Assembly: GCA_002297645.1 (NCBI GenBank)
Contig: DBMH01000311.1
Location: forward strand, 1-24,777
Source: Rhodanobacteraceae bacterium UBA703
GTDB taxonomy: Bacteria > Pseudomonadota > Gammaproteobacteria > Xanthomonadales > Rhodanobacteraceae
DNA: 24,777 bases
Direction of reading: 5' to 3'
In this document: in pieces, positions 8,924-16,711 of the stretch
Position numbering within the stretch: the first letter of the stretch is position 1
Layout of the letters: every line of letters begins with the position of its first letter
Made by a program: the position numbers and the translations under genes
The notes under the pieces: model-generated
What the model saw: only the letters and a program-made list of their open reading frames with translations
Told to the model about the DNA's origin: nothing
Database searches by the model: none

Positions 8924-9486
8924 GTCTGAGCCCCTGTAGTGCGGGTAGATCCTTGTTTAACGGCACCACCGCCATGCGCGGCGTGGGGCGCCTCCGATGC
9001 CGCGCCGCAGCGTGACATTCGGAACAGCGGCAGAAGTCAGGGTCTACCGGTGTCGGCGCGGAGGGTACGAAGGGGGCTGGCGTGAATCAGCCACGACCAC
9101 TGACGAATTCTCACGAATCCTTTCATCCCCCTGCGGAGTCTCGCGTCGCCAGGGAGGGAGAGGGGACAGCGGACGGCCCAGCCGCGTCCGGAGCGCGGCA
9201 GCCTGGACACGGCCAGGCGGGTGGCTTCGGGCCCGCGGGAAGCGCCGCCTTCCCGTCGAATCAACCATTTGGTGCGTCCCGGGGAGCATTCGACCCCGAC
9301 CGCATGCCCGCTGGGTGCGACCTCGCGCCTCGGACTCGGGACGGAGTTCCTTTGGCGGAGTCGAGCCGGCAGCATCTCCCATTTCCACAAAGGGATACAC
9401 GCGCCTTTTTCAGATGTTTGCATTCCCGCCGTGCCGCGACGGCGGGAATTCAGGCTCCCTGCCTGGAGTAAAGATGAAGGTAGAGC
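8924..9486. other. 563-bp intergenic region without a convincing gene
   Basis: This lies between the start of the giant gene and the end of the lipoprotein gene, both on the minus strand. Reading frames here are short and arginine-rich, have no good ribosome-binding site and resemble no family I know. It must carry the promoter of the giant gene, but I could not pick reliable -35 and -10 boxes. The only striking element is the hairpin at 9422-9449. Confidence 0.6.
9422..9449. repeat. perfect 11-bp inverted repeat (ATTCCCGCCGT hairpin)
   Basis: The arms are 9422-9432 and 9439-9449, with a 6-base loop (gccgcg). It sits 38 bases downstream of the lipoprotein stop codon on the minus strand. No T-run follows in either direction, so a Rho-independent terminator is doubtful. 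ATTCCC...GGGAAT palindromes are common intergenic repeats in beta- and gammaproteobacteria. It may also protect the 3' end of the lipoprotein mRNA. Confidence 0.6.
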
Positions 9487-9942
9487 CTAGCGCGCGCCTC
9501 CGCACGCCGGTCCGCCCTTGTCGAAGACGATGCGCCAGACGCCCGGCGCTTCGCGCCGCCAGATCGAGTTGAAGGTACCCACGACCTTTCCGCTCGGATC
9601 GCGCACCGGCCCGGAACTGAGGGCGAGAGCGCCCGAGTCCAGCACTTCCACCTGCGTCGGTTCCCACGAAAACGGAGCGGAAGCCCCCTCGAAGAGGGGA
9701 GCCCAGGCGGTGGCGACCTTCGCCTTCCCGCGCAGCGGGCCGTCGTTGTCGAAGAAGACCGCTTCGTCGGCGAGGAAGCGGACGAAGGCGGCGTGGTCGC
9801 GTCGTGCCATCGTCGCCGCAAAGGCACGCTCGACGGATTCGACCTCCTGGCGCGCACTGACCGGATCGACACGGGGACGCGCCGAGCAGGCTGCAGCGAG
9901 CACGGCAAGGGCCAACACACAACAACGCATCGTTTTTCTCAT
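9487..9942 (-). CDS. SnoaL/DUF4440-like lipoprotein
   Basis: The 151-residue product starts MRKTMRCCVLALAVLAAAC, a lipoprotein signal with Cys19 as the predicted lipidation site, so it is probably membrane-anchored in the periplasm. The rest has the SnoaL-like/DUF4440 (NTF2-fold) pattern: an N-terminal helix with EVESVERAFAATMARRD, then FVRFLADEAVFFDNDGPLRGK, and a C-terminal sheet ending W-RIVFDKGGPACG. Most such proteins are of unknown function; some bind small ligands or isomerise or hydrolyse small molecules. The start at 9942 is chosen because AAGGAAA lies 8 bases upstream and the lipobox then sits at normal distance. An upstream ATG at 9978 would add 12 residues without benefit. It is divergent from the cold-shock gene. 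The family is fairly sure; the substrate is unknown. Confidence 0.8.
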   Translation of the reverse strand: MRKTMRCCVLALAVLAAACSARPRVDPVSARQEVESVERAFAATMARRDHAAFVRFLADEAVFFDNDGPLRGKAKVATAWAPLFEGASAPFSWEPTQVEVLDSGALALSSGPVRDPSGKVVGTFNSIWRREAPGVWRIVFDKGGPACGGAR

Positions 9943-10265
9943 GGCGTGGGTTTCCTTCGTTCGCCGCGGGCGCGGCAAGAATTTCGTCCCCTCTGCAACG
10001 GAAAAGAATGCCGAATGCGATCACGCCGGCTCGCGGGCGCATCGGGCTCCTTCGCGTCGACCGATGGAGTCGCGCAACCGTCGAAAATCGTGTATGCTGC
10101 CGGCACTGTGTTTGCCAGGGTCACTGTGAATCGTGACCTGATGCGGTCGATCTTCCGATTGTCTCCATCGCCTCACCTCGCTTTCTCCTTGCCAACCTCA
10201 GTCTCGGTCCGGGATGACCCCGTGATCGTGAAGTCCTTATTTTTCGAGTTGCAGGAGTAAAAGTC
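9943..10265. promoter_or_regulatory. divergent intergenic region with long csp leader
   Basis: This 323-bp region separates the lipoprotein gene (minus) from the cold-shock gene (plus). A TATGCT at 10093-10098 is a possible -10 box for the csp gene, without a good -35 box. If used, it would give a leader of about 160 bases, in keeping with the long, structured 5' leaders of cspA-type mRNAs. AGGAG at 10253-10257 is the csp ribosome-binding site. No gene is seen in the region. Confidence 0.35.
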
Positions 10266-10475
10266 ATGGCAAATCGCCAGAGCGGTACCGTGAAGTGGTT
10301 CAACGACGCGAAGGGTTTCGGTTTCATCACGCCGGAGAGCGGCCCCGACCTGTTCGTGCATTTCCGTTCGATCCAGGGTTCCGGTTTCAAGAGCCTCGCC
10401 GAAGGCCAGCGCGTGACGTTCGTCGCCGTGCAGGGCCAGAAGGGCATGCAGGCTGACGAAGTGCAGCTGGCGTAA
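10266..10475 (+). CDS. CspA-family cold-shock protein
   Basis: This 69-residue protein has the normal length for a single cold-shock domain, the OB-fold that binds single-stranded RNA and DNA and acts as an RNA chaperone. Both nucleic-acid-binding motifs are present: RNP1 KGFGFI at residues 16-21 and RNP2 LFVHF at 29-33. The family signature SGTVKWFNDAKGFGFI also contains the aromatic residues W11 and F12. The start is supported by AGGAG 8 bases before the ATG. It is followed by a strong terminator at 10503-10532. Many bacteria carry several csp copies, so cold induction of this one cannot be claimed. The long leader is compatible with post-transcriptional control. Confidence 0.97.
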   Translation: MANRQSGTVKWFNDAKGFGFITPESGPDLFVHFRSIQGSGFKSLAEGQRVTFVAVQGQKGMQADEVQLA

Positions 10476-10502
10476 GCCCGCCACACGCTCGTCGAGCCGA
10501 AC

Positions 10503-10532
10503 AACCCCGGGCCGCAAGGTCCGGGGTTTTTT
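10503..10532 (+). terminator. Rho-independent terminator after csp
   Basis: The stem pairs AACCCCGG (10503-10510) and gcc with ggt and CCGGGGTT (10521-10528), closed by a GCAA tetraloop at 10514-10517. Six T's follow at 10527-10532, two of them in the stem. It lies 27 bases after the csp stop codon. Confidence 0.92.
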
Positions 10533-10549
10533 GTTGACTGGAGACCGAA

Positions 10550-10726
10550 ATGGCGATGAAGCCCAACTACAAGTTCGACAAGCGCCAGCGCGACCTGGCG
10601 AAGAAGAAGCAGCAGGAAGAGAAGCTGCAGCGCAAGCGGGCGAGGAATGCCGGCACCGCCGCCGAGCCCGAGGCCGAGGCCGAATCTCCGGACACGCCGG
10701 AACCTTCCGCGGAAACCCGAGGCTGA
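10550..10726 (+). CDS. small basic protein downstream of csp (58 aa)
   Basis: The frame runs from ATG 10550 to TGA 10724-10726. The product starts MAMKPNYKFDKRQRDLAKK, has a highly charged Lys/Arg/Gln/Glu-rich first half that is probably helical (KKKQQEEKLQRKRARN), then an acidic, Pro-rich, low-complexity tail. Short proteins of the form NY-F-KRQRELAKKKKxEEK are found in many beta- and gammaproteobacteria as conserved hypotheticals. The similarity is recognised by eye and no function is known. GGAG lies 7 bases before the ATG. The gene begins 17 bases after the csp terminator, leaving no room for its own promoter, so its expression probably depends on read-through from csp. The basic half suggests nucleic-acid or ribosome contact, which is inference. 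Confidence 0.75.
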   Translation: MAMKPNYKFDKRQRDLAKKKQQEEKLQRKRARNAGTAAEPEAEAESPDTPEPSAETRG

Positions 10727-10750
10727 CGGGCGGTTCCGTCGCGGCGCGTT

Positions 10751-12343
10751 TCAACGCAGGTCGGTGACGACCGCCCGTGCCGCATTATGGCCCGGCGCCC
10801 CCGTGACGCCTCCGCCCGGATGCGTGCCTGCACCGCACAGGTACAGGCCCGGCAACGCTCCACGATAGTTCGCCTGGCCGAGCATCGGCCGCGCGCTGAA
10901 CAACTGGTTGAGCGACAGCGCACCGTGGAAGATGTCGCCGCCGATCAGGCCGAAATCGCGCTCGAGATCCAGCGGCGACTTGATCTGCCGCCCGAGCACC
11001 GACGCCTTGAAGCCCGGCGCGTAGCGGTCGACGGTGTCGATCATCAGGTCGGCCACTTCCTCGCGGTGGTCGTCCCAGCTCGCACCGTTCGGCAACACCG
11101 GAGCCACGTGCTGGCAGAACAGGCTGGCGACGTGCCGGCCCGCCGGCGCCAGCGAATCGTCGAGCGTCGACGGAATCAGCATCTCCACGATCGGCTCACG
11201 CGACCAGCCGTGCGCGCGCGCGTCGAGATACGCACGATCCATGTAGTCGAGGCTCGACGCGAGGATGATGCCGGCGGTGAGATGGTCGCCCTCGCCCGGC
11301 AGCGCCGTGAAGTCCGGCAGGCGATCGAGCGCGACGTTCATGCGGAACGTGCCCGAACCGCAGCGCCAGTTCCGCATGCGCTCGCGCGTCGGCTCCGGCA
11401 CCGCGACCGGTGCCAGCAACTGTTCGTACAGCAGCTTCGGATTCACGTTGGCGACGATCGCGCGCGCGCGCACAGTATCGCTCGCGCTGGTGACGACACC
11501 GACGGCGCGACCGCCCTCGACGACGACCTCGCGCACGCCGCAACCGGTGCGGATCTCGACGCCCGCGGCCATCGCCGATTTCGCCATCGCCTGCGTGATC
11601 GCGCCCATGCCGCCGATCGCATGGCCCCAGGCGCCCTTGACACCGTTGACCTCGCCGAACACGTGATGCAGCAGCACGTAGGCGCTTCCGGGTGTCCAGG
11701 GGCTGGCGTAGTTGCCGACGACACCGTCGAAGCCGAGCACGGCCTTGATCGGCTCGCTCTCGAAGAAGCGGTCCAGGTATTCGGCGGCGGAAATCGTGAA
11801 GAGGTCGAGCAGGTCGTTGCGAAGCGCCGCATCGAGCGCACCGAGGCGCTTGCCGAGCTTGCCGGCGCGGACGAGTTCCGGCAGTGCCTTGAGCCAGCCG
11901 CCGTCGCTCACGTTCGGCGGCGGCTCCAGCGCGAGCGCGCGCAGCACGTCGGCGATCGCATCGAGCCGACGCTCGTATTCCGGCAACGCGTCGGCGTCCC
12001 TGCGCGAGAACTTCGCCACCTCCTCGCGCGTCCGTCCCGCCCCCGTCAGCAGGTACGAACCGTCCGGCCGCGGCAGGAAATTGTTCGCCCGGCGCAGCAC
12101 GACCTTCAGGCCGTGCTTCTCGAGCTCGAGGTCGTTGATCACCTTCGGCTGCAGCAGCGACACCGTGTACGACGCGACCGAATTGCGGAATCCCGGATGG
12201 AATTCCTCGGTCACCGCCGCGCCGCCGACCACGTCGCGACGTTCGAGCACGAGCACCTTGAGACCCGCCTTGGCGAGGTAGGTCGCGCAGACGAGGCCGT
12301 TGTGGCCGGCACCGATGAGGATGGCGTCATGGGTTGCGGTCAT
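10751..12343 (-). CDS. PYROXD2/phytoene-desaturase-like FAD-dependent oxidoreductase
   Basis: The 530-residue product has the Rossmann FAD-binding motif at the very start (IGAGHNGL, residues 10-17) and the ribose-binding acidic residue at the end of the second strand (VLVLERRDVVGG, Glu34). Near the C-terminus is the second FAD-binding segment, LYLCGAGTHPGGGV followed by GAPGHNAAR. This arrangement is that of the phytoene dehydrogenase/amine oxidase superfamily, and the sequence DAILIGAGHNGLVCATYLAK is closest by eye to bacterial PYROXD2-like proteins. These are often called carotenoid desaturases, but no carotenoid gene is nearby and the substrate is unknown. The frame extends upstream to 13078, but that part is antisense-like inside the next gene, and the motif position fixes the start at 12343. 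The ribosome-binding site is weak. The FG-GAP gene ends 32 bases upstream. Confidence 0.9.
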   Translation of the reverse strand: MTATHDAILIGAGHNGLVCATYLAKAGLKVLVLERRDVVGGAAVTEEFHPGFRNSVASYTVSLLQPKVINDLELEKHGLKVVLRRANNFLPRPDGSYLLTGAGRTREEVAKFSRRDADALPEYERRLDAIADVLRALALEPPPNVSDGGWLKALPELVRAGKLGKRLGALDAALRNDLLDLFTISAAEYLDRFFESEPIKAVLGFDGVVGNYASPWTPGSAYVLLHHVFGEVNGVKGAWGHAIGGMGAITQAMAKSAMAAGVEIRTGCGVREVVVEGGRAVGVVTSASDTVRARAIVANVNPKLLYEQLLAPVAVPEPTRERMRNWRCGSGTFRMNVALDRLPDFTALPGEGDHLTAGIILASSLDYMDRAYLDARAHGWSREPIVEMLIPSTLDDSLAPAGRHVASLFCQHVAPVLPNGASWDDHREEVADLMIDTVDRYAPGFKASVLGRQIKSPLDLERDFGLIGGDIFHGALSLNQLFSARPMLGQANYRGALPGLYLCGAGTHPGGGVTGAPGHNAARAVVTDLR

Positions 12344-12375
12344 CGGGCCGGCTCGTGGGATACAGGAATTCGATG

Positions 12376-14493
12376 CTAGTCGAAACCGTCGGCGAACAGC
12401 TTGTCCGACATCACCTGGATCCTCGTCACCATGTAGTCGGAGCCGATGACGACGTCGGCGCGTCCCGCCGGACCGATGTCGACGATTCCCTGATTGCCGG
12501 TACCCACGATGCGCCCCAGCGGCTTGCTGACGATGGCCGCGCGCCCGTCGCCACCCACCTCGTGAAGATAGCCGTTGGCGGCCGCGAGAAGATGGTTTCC
12601 GCCGGCATCCAGGGGCCGGAAGAAGATCGAGCCTTCCGGCAGAAGTTGCTGCCCGACCATCGCGAGGGCGTCGCAGCGATGAAGGGTCGCCACAGCCGCC
12701 TCGTCCATCGCAGCGATACGGCATGCCGCGCCACCGCCCCATTGCCGCACCGCGGAGACGTTCCCGGCGACGTTCACGCTCGCCACCAGCAGATGACTGG
12801 CGAGGTCGAACAGGTACAGCCCCGTTCCACGCGACACGACGGCCCGAGGAGAGCCGGCTTCGGTCCTGAAAACCTCCAGTGCGCTCGGCTGGTATCCGGG
12901 AAGCGTGATCGACGTCCAGAGCACGGCCCCGTTCCTGCCGTTCAGCACGACGATGCGGCCGTCGTCGGTACCGACGACCACGTCGGCTTTGCCGTCCGCG
13001 TCGACGTCGACGAGGCCGAGGCCATTCGGCGTGTAGCTGCCCAACGGTCGCCCGGACGTCCCCGGCCCGACACGCCATTGCTCCGCGAGCGTACGGCCGT
13101 CGATCGCCACGACGACGGCGTCGTAGTACTCGTCGGATGCGATGACGATTTCCTCTTGGGCGTCGGCATCGAGCTGCCCCACTGCGACTCGCGGGCTTCT
13201 GCCCGAATACGAGTCGCCCGTAACACTCGCCCGCGAACGGAGGATCGCACCGGTGTCGTTGTCGAGCACGGAGACCGCCAGCCCGGGAGACGAATACCGC
13301 GAGCCTGGGTTGAGCAATGCAATCTGTCTGCCGCCACTCCCTTCCAGGTCGCCACGCGCCAGGGATGAGAACGGGCCGTAAGCGACCTCCCGGAAGTAGT
13401 CCGTGGCGGACGATCCCAGATCCACAGCCTTGAGATAGTCGACCGAACCGGTCAACGACCTGCCGCCGTATACGAGCTCAATGCGGCCATCGCCGTCGAG
13501 ATCGCCGGCCCCGATCGCCGCGATATCGTCGCGGTCGTTGATCTTGTACAGCGTCGTACCGGAACGCGGATCGAAAATGGTGACCGAATTCGAGCCGTAT
13601 TCATTGCCGACAGCGATCTGATCCGCCCCTCCCGGAGTCATGCGGATCACCGCCGCGGTCGTCACGCTGGACGGCGGAACGATTTCCGAGATCGGGGAAT
13701 AGGGTTGCGACTGGAAGATCTGGATTCGATTCGACGTCGGGAACGCTGCGAACCCCATCTTTTCGCCTGCGCCGAAGCGGCCGGCCAGAAGCCGGTATCC
13801 GAATCCGCCGGCGTACGACCATTCCACGGCATGCGTGGCGCCGTCGATGACTTGTCCCGGCGTCGATGCGACGACCAGCTCGAGCGCCGCGTCCGCGTCG
13901 AACTGCCCCACCACGACGTCATTGGCTGCGGTCGGGGACACCCATTTGACCGCTCCCGTCTGGTAATCGAGGATCGAGGGATAGCTCGGCGACCATCTCC
14001 CTTGCGAGGTGAGTGCGACGATTTCCGGCTCGCCGTCCGCATCGACATCGGCGATGGCGATCACGCGCTGCAGCATCGGGGTCGGAATCGTCTTCAGGAC
14101 CTGCAACGGAATCCCACCCATCACCAGCACCTGCGCATCCGCCGTGCTCGTCTCCACCGGGACGATCACGCGGTCCACGTAGGCAGGGCGGGACCAGATG
14201 ATCGGCGGCCCCATCGTGGTGACCGGCAGCATGATGACGGAACGGACGTCCAGGCGCCCTGTCGAGTCGGCGTCCAGCAGGGCCATCAGGTTCGAGCTGC
14301 AGTAGGAATACTGCGAATCGCGCCCGCAAGTGACGACGGCCTCGGCCTTGCCGTTCAAGTCGAGATCACCGACGACAATTCCGTCCAGGCTCGCGCGTTG
14401 CGTCCCTAAGTACTGCTCCCATGCGTGCACTTCCGGCACCGCCGTCGCGACCATGGCGGCCACGAGCGCTGCCATCCCTTTCCCCAATGTCAT
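12376..14493 (-). CDS. secreted FG-GAP/VCBS repeat protein with LFADGFD C-terminus
   Basis: The 705-residue product begins with a Sec signal peptide (MTLGKGMAALVAAMVATAVPEVHA, cleavage before W25). At least eight FG-GAP/VCBS-like blades are visible by their D-D-D-G-E/A-V pattern, near residues 41-57, 147-163, 196-211, 327-343, 379-395, 437-453, 493-509 and 669-685. Examples are IADVDADGEPEIVAL and LVDVDADGKADVVVG. The Asp-rich loops are typical Ca2+ sites of such beta-propellers. The start at 14493 is chosen because AGGAG lies 7 bases upstream of the ATG and the signal peptide follows at once; the frame itself extends to 14574. The protein ends DKLFADGFD, matching a motif inside the giant DUF11 protein. 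No catalytic domain is seen. An extracellular binding or adhesion role is likely but unproven. Confidence 0.9.
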   Translation of the reverse strand: MTLGKGMAALVAAMVATAVPEVHAWEQYLGTQRASLDGIVVGDLDLNGKAEAVVTCGRDSQYSYCSSNLMALLDADSTGRLDVRSVIMLPVTTMGPPIIWSRPAYVDRVIVPVETSTADAQVLVMGGIPLQVLKTIPTPMLQRVIAIADVDADGEPEIVALTSQGRWSPSYPSILDYQTGAVKWVSPTAANDVVVGQFDADAALELVVASTPGQVIDGATHAVEWSYAGGFGYRLLAGRFGAGEKMGFAAFPTSNRIQIFQSQPYSPISEIVPPSSVTTAAVIRMTPGGADQIAVGNEYGSNSVTIFDPRSGTTLYKINDRDDIAAIGAGDLDGDGRIELVYGGRSLTGSVDYLKAVDLGSSATDYFREVAYGPFSSLARGDLEGSGGRQIALLNPGSRYSSPGLAVSVLDNDTGAILRSRASVTGDSYSGRSPRVAVGQLDADAQEEIVIASDEYYDAVVVAIDGRTLAEQWRVGPGTSGRPLGSYTPNGLGLVDVDADGKADVVVGTDDGRIVVLNGRNGAVLWTSITLPGYQPSALEVFRTEAGSPRAVVSRGTGLYLFDLASHLLVASVNVAGNVSAVRQWGGGAACRIAAMDEAAVATLHRCDALAMVGQQLLPEGSIFFRPLDAGGNHLLAAANGYLHEVGGDGRAAIVSKPLGRIVGTGNQGIVDIGPAGRADVVIGSDYMVTRIQVMSDKLFADGFD

Positions 14494-14825
14494 ACCCCTG
14501 CTCCTGAAGATTTGCGACATCCATCCTGCCCGCTTGCCGTATCGGCCACTCCCAGCCGCCCGGCAAACGCCCATCTTATATCCAACCGGAGGGCTCCCTT
14601 GGAAATCGCCCTCGCGACGAATCGTGCGAAGTCATGCGCAAAGGCGCTATTCGGACGAAGCTCCCGTCGCGTATGACCGTGAGCAGTGCGTTGTGCGATG
14701 CCGCGAGCGACAGCGGCATCCGGCACCTGCGACTCATGGATCCGCGCGCCGCACCGGACATGCGCGCAAGGGCAGACAACAAGGGCAGACGAATCGTCGA
14801 ACCTATCGATCAACGCCGGGATTTC
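14494..14825. other. intergenic region with possible FG-GAP gene promoter
   Basis: This 332-bp region holds no convincing gene. On the minus strand TATAAG (14580-14575) could be a -10 box, with a poor -35 match (TTCCAA) 18 bases upstream, giving an mRNA start about 75 bases before the FG-GAP gene. A 10-base direct repeat, aagggcagac, occurs at 14768-14777 and 14781-14790. I see no clear terminator after the MFS gene. Confidence 0.35.
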
Positions 14826-16139
14826 TCACGGAACCTGCGCCCTCTTCTCGCTCCATGGCGTCGATACCGCACCGCGGTACATGAGCAATGCGATTCCGCT
14901 GCCCAATGCACAAAGGAGCGCAACGTAGTGCGCCGGCGCCAACGGCATCCCCTGCGCCCACACCACGACGAACAGCGGCGTGAGGCCGCCGAAGATCGCA
15001 TAGGCGACGTTGTAGGCGAACGAGACGCCGGAGAAGCGGATCGCTGGCGGGAACAGGTTCACCAGCAGCACCGGGATCACGCCGACGACACCGACGCAGA
15101 AGCCGGCCACGGCGTACAGTGAAAAGAGGCGGTCCGGCGATCGCTGCACGCCGGCGTACAGGCCGTACGTCGCGACGAGCAGGGCGAGACAGCCGGCCAG
15201 CAGCGCGCGTGCCGCGCCGATGCGGTCGCTGGCGAAGCCGAACGCGATGCAGCCGACGGTCAATGCCGCGGTCGCGACGCTGTTCGCGGCCAGCGCGGAA
15301 GCCGGCGCGATCGCGAACAGCTTCTGCAGCAGCGTCGGCGTCATCAGGATCACGACGACGATCGCGGCGGTCAGCAACCAGGTCAGCAGCATCGCGATCG
15401 CGACGGCACGACCATGACCGGCGAGCACGGTCTTCAGCGGCAGCCCGCGCTCGAGTTCCCCACGGCGGCGCATCTCGACGAACACGGGCGTCTCGGCGAG
15501 CAGCCGGCGCAGGAACACGGCCAGCAGGCCGAACGCGCCGCCGGCGAGGAACGGGATGCGCCAGCCGAACGACAGCATCTGCTCCGGCGTGCAGCGCGCG
15601 GTGACGGCGCCGGTGATCAGCGAGCCGAGCAGGATGCCGGCGGTGAGCCCGGCGGTCAGCGTGCCGCAGGCGAAACCGACGTGGCGTGGCGGCACGTGCT
15701 CGGCGACGAAGGTCCATGCGCCCGGCACCTCACCGCCGACAGCGGCGCCTTGCAGCAGGCGCAGCAGCAGCAGGGCGAGCGGCGCGGCGATACCGATGTC
15801 CGCCCAGGTCGGCAGCAGGCCGATCAACAGCGTCGGCACGGCCATCAGCAGCACGCTCAGCGTGAACATGCGCTTGCGGCCGCCGCGGTCGCCGAAGTGC
15901 GCCATCAGCACGCCGCCGAGTGGCCGGGCGAGATAGCCGGCCGCGAACAGGCCGAACGCCTGCAGCTGGCGCAGCCAGTCCGGCGTGTCGGGCGGAAAGA
16001 ACAGCTGCCCGATCGTCGCGGTCAGGTAGACGAAGATGATGAAGTCGTAGAACTCGAGCGCGCCGCCGAGCGCGGCGAGTCCCAGCGTGCGCAGGTCGCT
16101 GCGCGTGAGTGCGGTGCGCGGCGCGGCGGCGGCGTCCAT
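14826..16139 (-). CDS. MFS transporter, metabolite:H+ symporter (MHS) type
   Basis: The 437-residue protein has about twelve hydrophobic segments, as usual for the major facilitator superfamily, and should sit in the inner membrane. The start (GGALEFYDFIIFVYL) is the classic MHS-family first helix, and the loop between helices 2 and 3 carries the MFS motif HFGDRGGRKRMF. RLLQGAAVGGE in helix 4 matches the conserved MHS segment. Relatives such as ProP, ShiA and KgtP take up osmolytes, shikimate or dicarboxylates with protons; the substrate here cannot be assigned. The gene lies 54 bases after the glutathione peroxidase gene on the same strand, probably last in an operon with the peroxidase, the dipeptidase-like protein and the TonB receptor. 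That suggests it moves the product of the pathway into the cytoplasm, which is inference. The ribosome-binding site is weak. Confidence 0.92.
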   Translation of the reverse strand: MDAAAAPRTALTRSDLRTLGLAALGGALEFYDFIIFVYLTATIGQLFFPPDTPDWLRQLQAFGLFAAGYLARPLGGVLMAHFGDRGGRKRMFTLSVLLMAVPTLLIGLLPTWADIGIAAPLALLLLRLLQGAAVGGEVPGAWTFVAEHVPPRHVGFACGTLTAGLTAGILLGSLITGAVTARCTPEQMLSFGWRIPFLAGGAFGLLAVFLRRLLAETPVFVEMRRRGELERGLPLKTVLAGHGRAVAIAMLLTWLLTAAIVVVILMTPTLLQKLFAIAPASALAANSVATAALTVGCIAFGFASDRIGAARALLAGCLALLVATYGLYAGVQRSPDRLFSLYAVAGFCVGVVGVIPVLLVNLFPPAIRFSGVSFAYNVAYAIFGGLTPLFVVVWAQGMPLAPAHYVALLCALGSGIALLMYRGAVSTPWSEKRAQVP

Positions 16140-16193
16140 CGGCGTCCGTTGGCGGGGAAAGGCGCAGGTATACCGCGCCGTGCCGGCCGCGCG

Positions 16194-16673
16194 CTAGAGC
16201 ATCGCGGCGAGATCCTTGCCGATGCTCTCGGGCGTATCGGTCGGCGCGTAGCGCGTGACGACCTTGCCGTCCTTGTCGACGAGGAACTTGGTGAAGTTCC
16301 ACTTGATCGACTCGCTGCCGAGCAGTCCCTTCGCCTCGTGCTTGAGATACCGGTACAACGGATGCGCGTCCGCGCCGTTGACGTCGATCTTGGCGAACAT
16401 CGGGAAAGTGACGTCGTAGTTCAGCGAGCAGAAGTTCCGGATCTCGGCTTCGTCGCCGGGTTCCTGGTGGCCGAACTGGTCGCAGGGGAAGCCGAGCACC
16501 GCCAGGCCGCGATCCTTGAATTCCCGATAGAGGGCCTCGAGCCCGGCGTACTGCGGTGTGAAGCCGCACTTGGAAGCGACGTTGACGATCAGCAAGGTCT
16601 TGCCCCGATACGCGTCGAGCGCCTGCTCGGCGCCGTCGATCGTCTTCGCGCTGAAATCGTAGATCGTGGTCAT
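16194..16673 (-). CDS. glutathione peroxidase-family thiol peroxidase
   Basis: The 159-residue length is normal for the bacterial, monomeric GPx type. The catalytic tetrad is complete: Cys36 in NVASKCGFTPQY, Gln70 in FPCDQFGHQEPG, and Trp125-Asn126 in IKWNFTKFLVD. A cysteine replaces selenocysteine. Cys64 and Cys82 (RNFCSLNYDVTFP) are also present. Cys36 with Cys82 is the peroxidatic/resolving pair of thioredoxin-dependent members such as yeast Gpx3/Orp1, so thioredoxin rather than glutathione is the likely reductant (inference from family knowledge). It should reduce hydrogen peroxide and lipid or organic hydroperoxides in the cytoplasm, as no signal peptide is seen. AGGA lies 7 bases before the ATG. 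It sits 38 bases after the dipeptidase-like gene and 54 bases before the MFS gene, probably in one mRNA. Confidence 0.95.
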   Translation of the reverse strand: MTTIYDFSAKTIDGAEQALDAYRGKTLLIVNVASKCGFTPQYAGLEALYREFKDRGLAVLGFPCDQFGHQEPGDEAEIRNFCSLNYDVTFPMFAKIDVNGADAHPLYRYLKHEAKGLLGSESIKWNFTKFLVDKDGKVVTRYAPTDTPESIGKDLAAML

Positions 16674-16711
16674 GGCACCGTCCTGTCGTCACCTCGGGAA
16701 CGGCATCGAGT

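Noticed and set aside
281..8929. A 2882-codon open frame on the plus strand, antisense to the giant repeat gene.
   Set aside because: It is in codon register with the sense gene, so it would be interrupted only by sense codons TTA, CTA or TCA, which are rare in GC-rich genes. The repeats copy this absence. Its translation is Arg/His-rich with no domain, and the sense frame has signal peptide and DUF11 domains.
9422..9449. A Rho-independent terminator of the lipoprotein gene.
   Set aside because: The stem is good, but no T-run follows on either strand, so it is listed as a repeat instead.
8997..9572. Plus-strand and minus-strand short frames in the gene-poor region, including one overlapping the lipoprotein gene.
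   Set aside because: There is no ribosome-binding site, no family resemblance and Arg/Pro/Ser-rich composition, as expected of chance frames in GC-rich DNA.
10793..12379. A 530-codon plus-strand frame antisense to the FAD oxidoreductase.
   Set aside because: It is the in-register antisense shadow of a gene with clear FAD motifs; its translation is Arg/His-rich and has no motif.
12344..13078. An upstream extension of the FAD oxidoreductase frame.
   Set aside because: The extension lies inside the FG-GAP gene and is low-complexity Arg-rich. The FAD motif expected near the N-terminus begins directly after the ATG at 12343.
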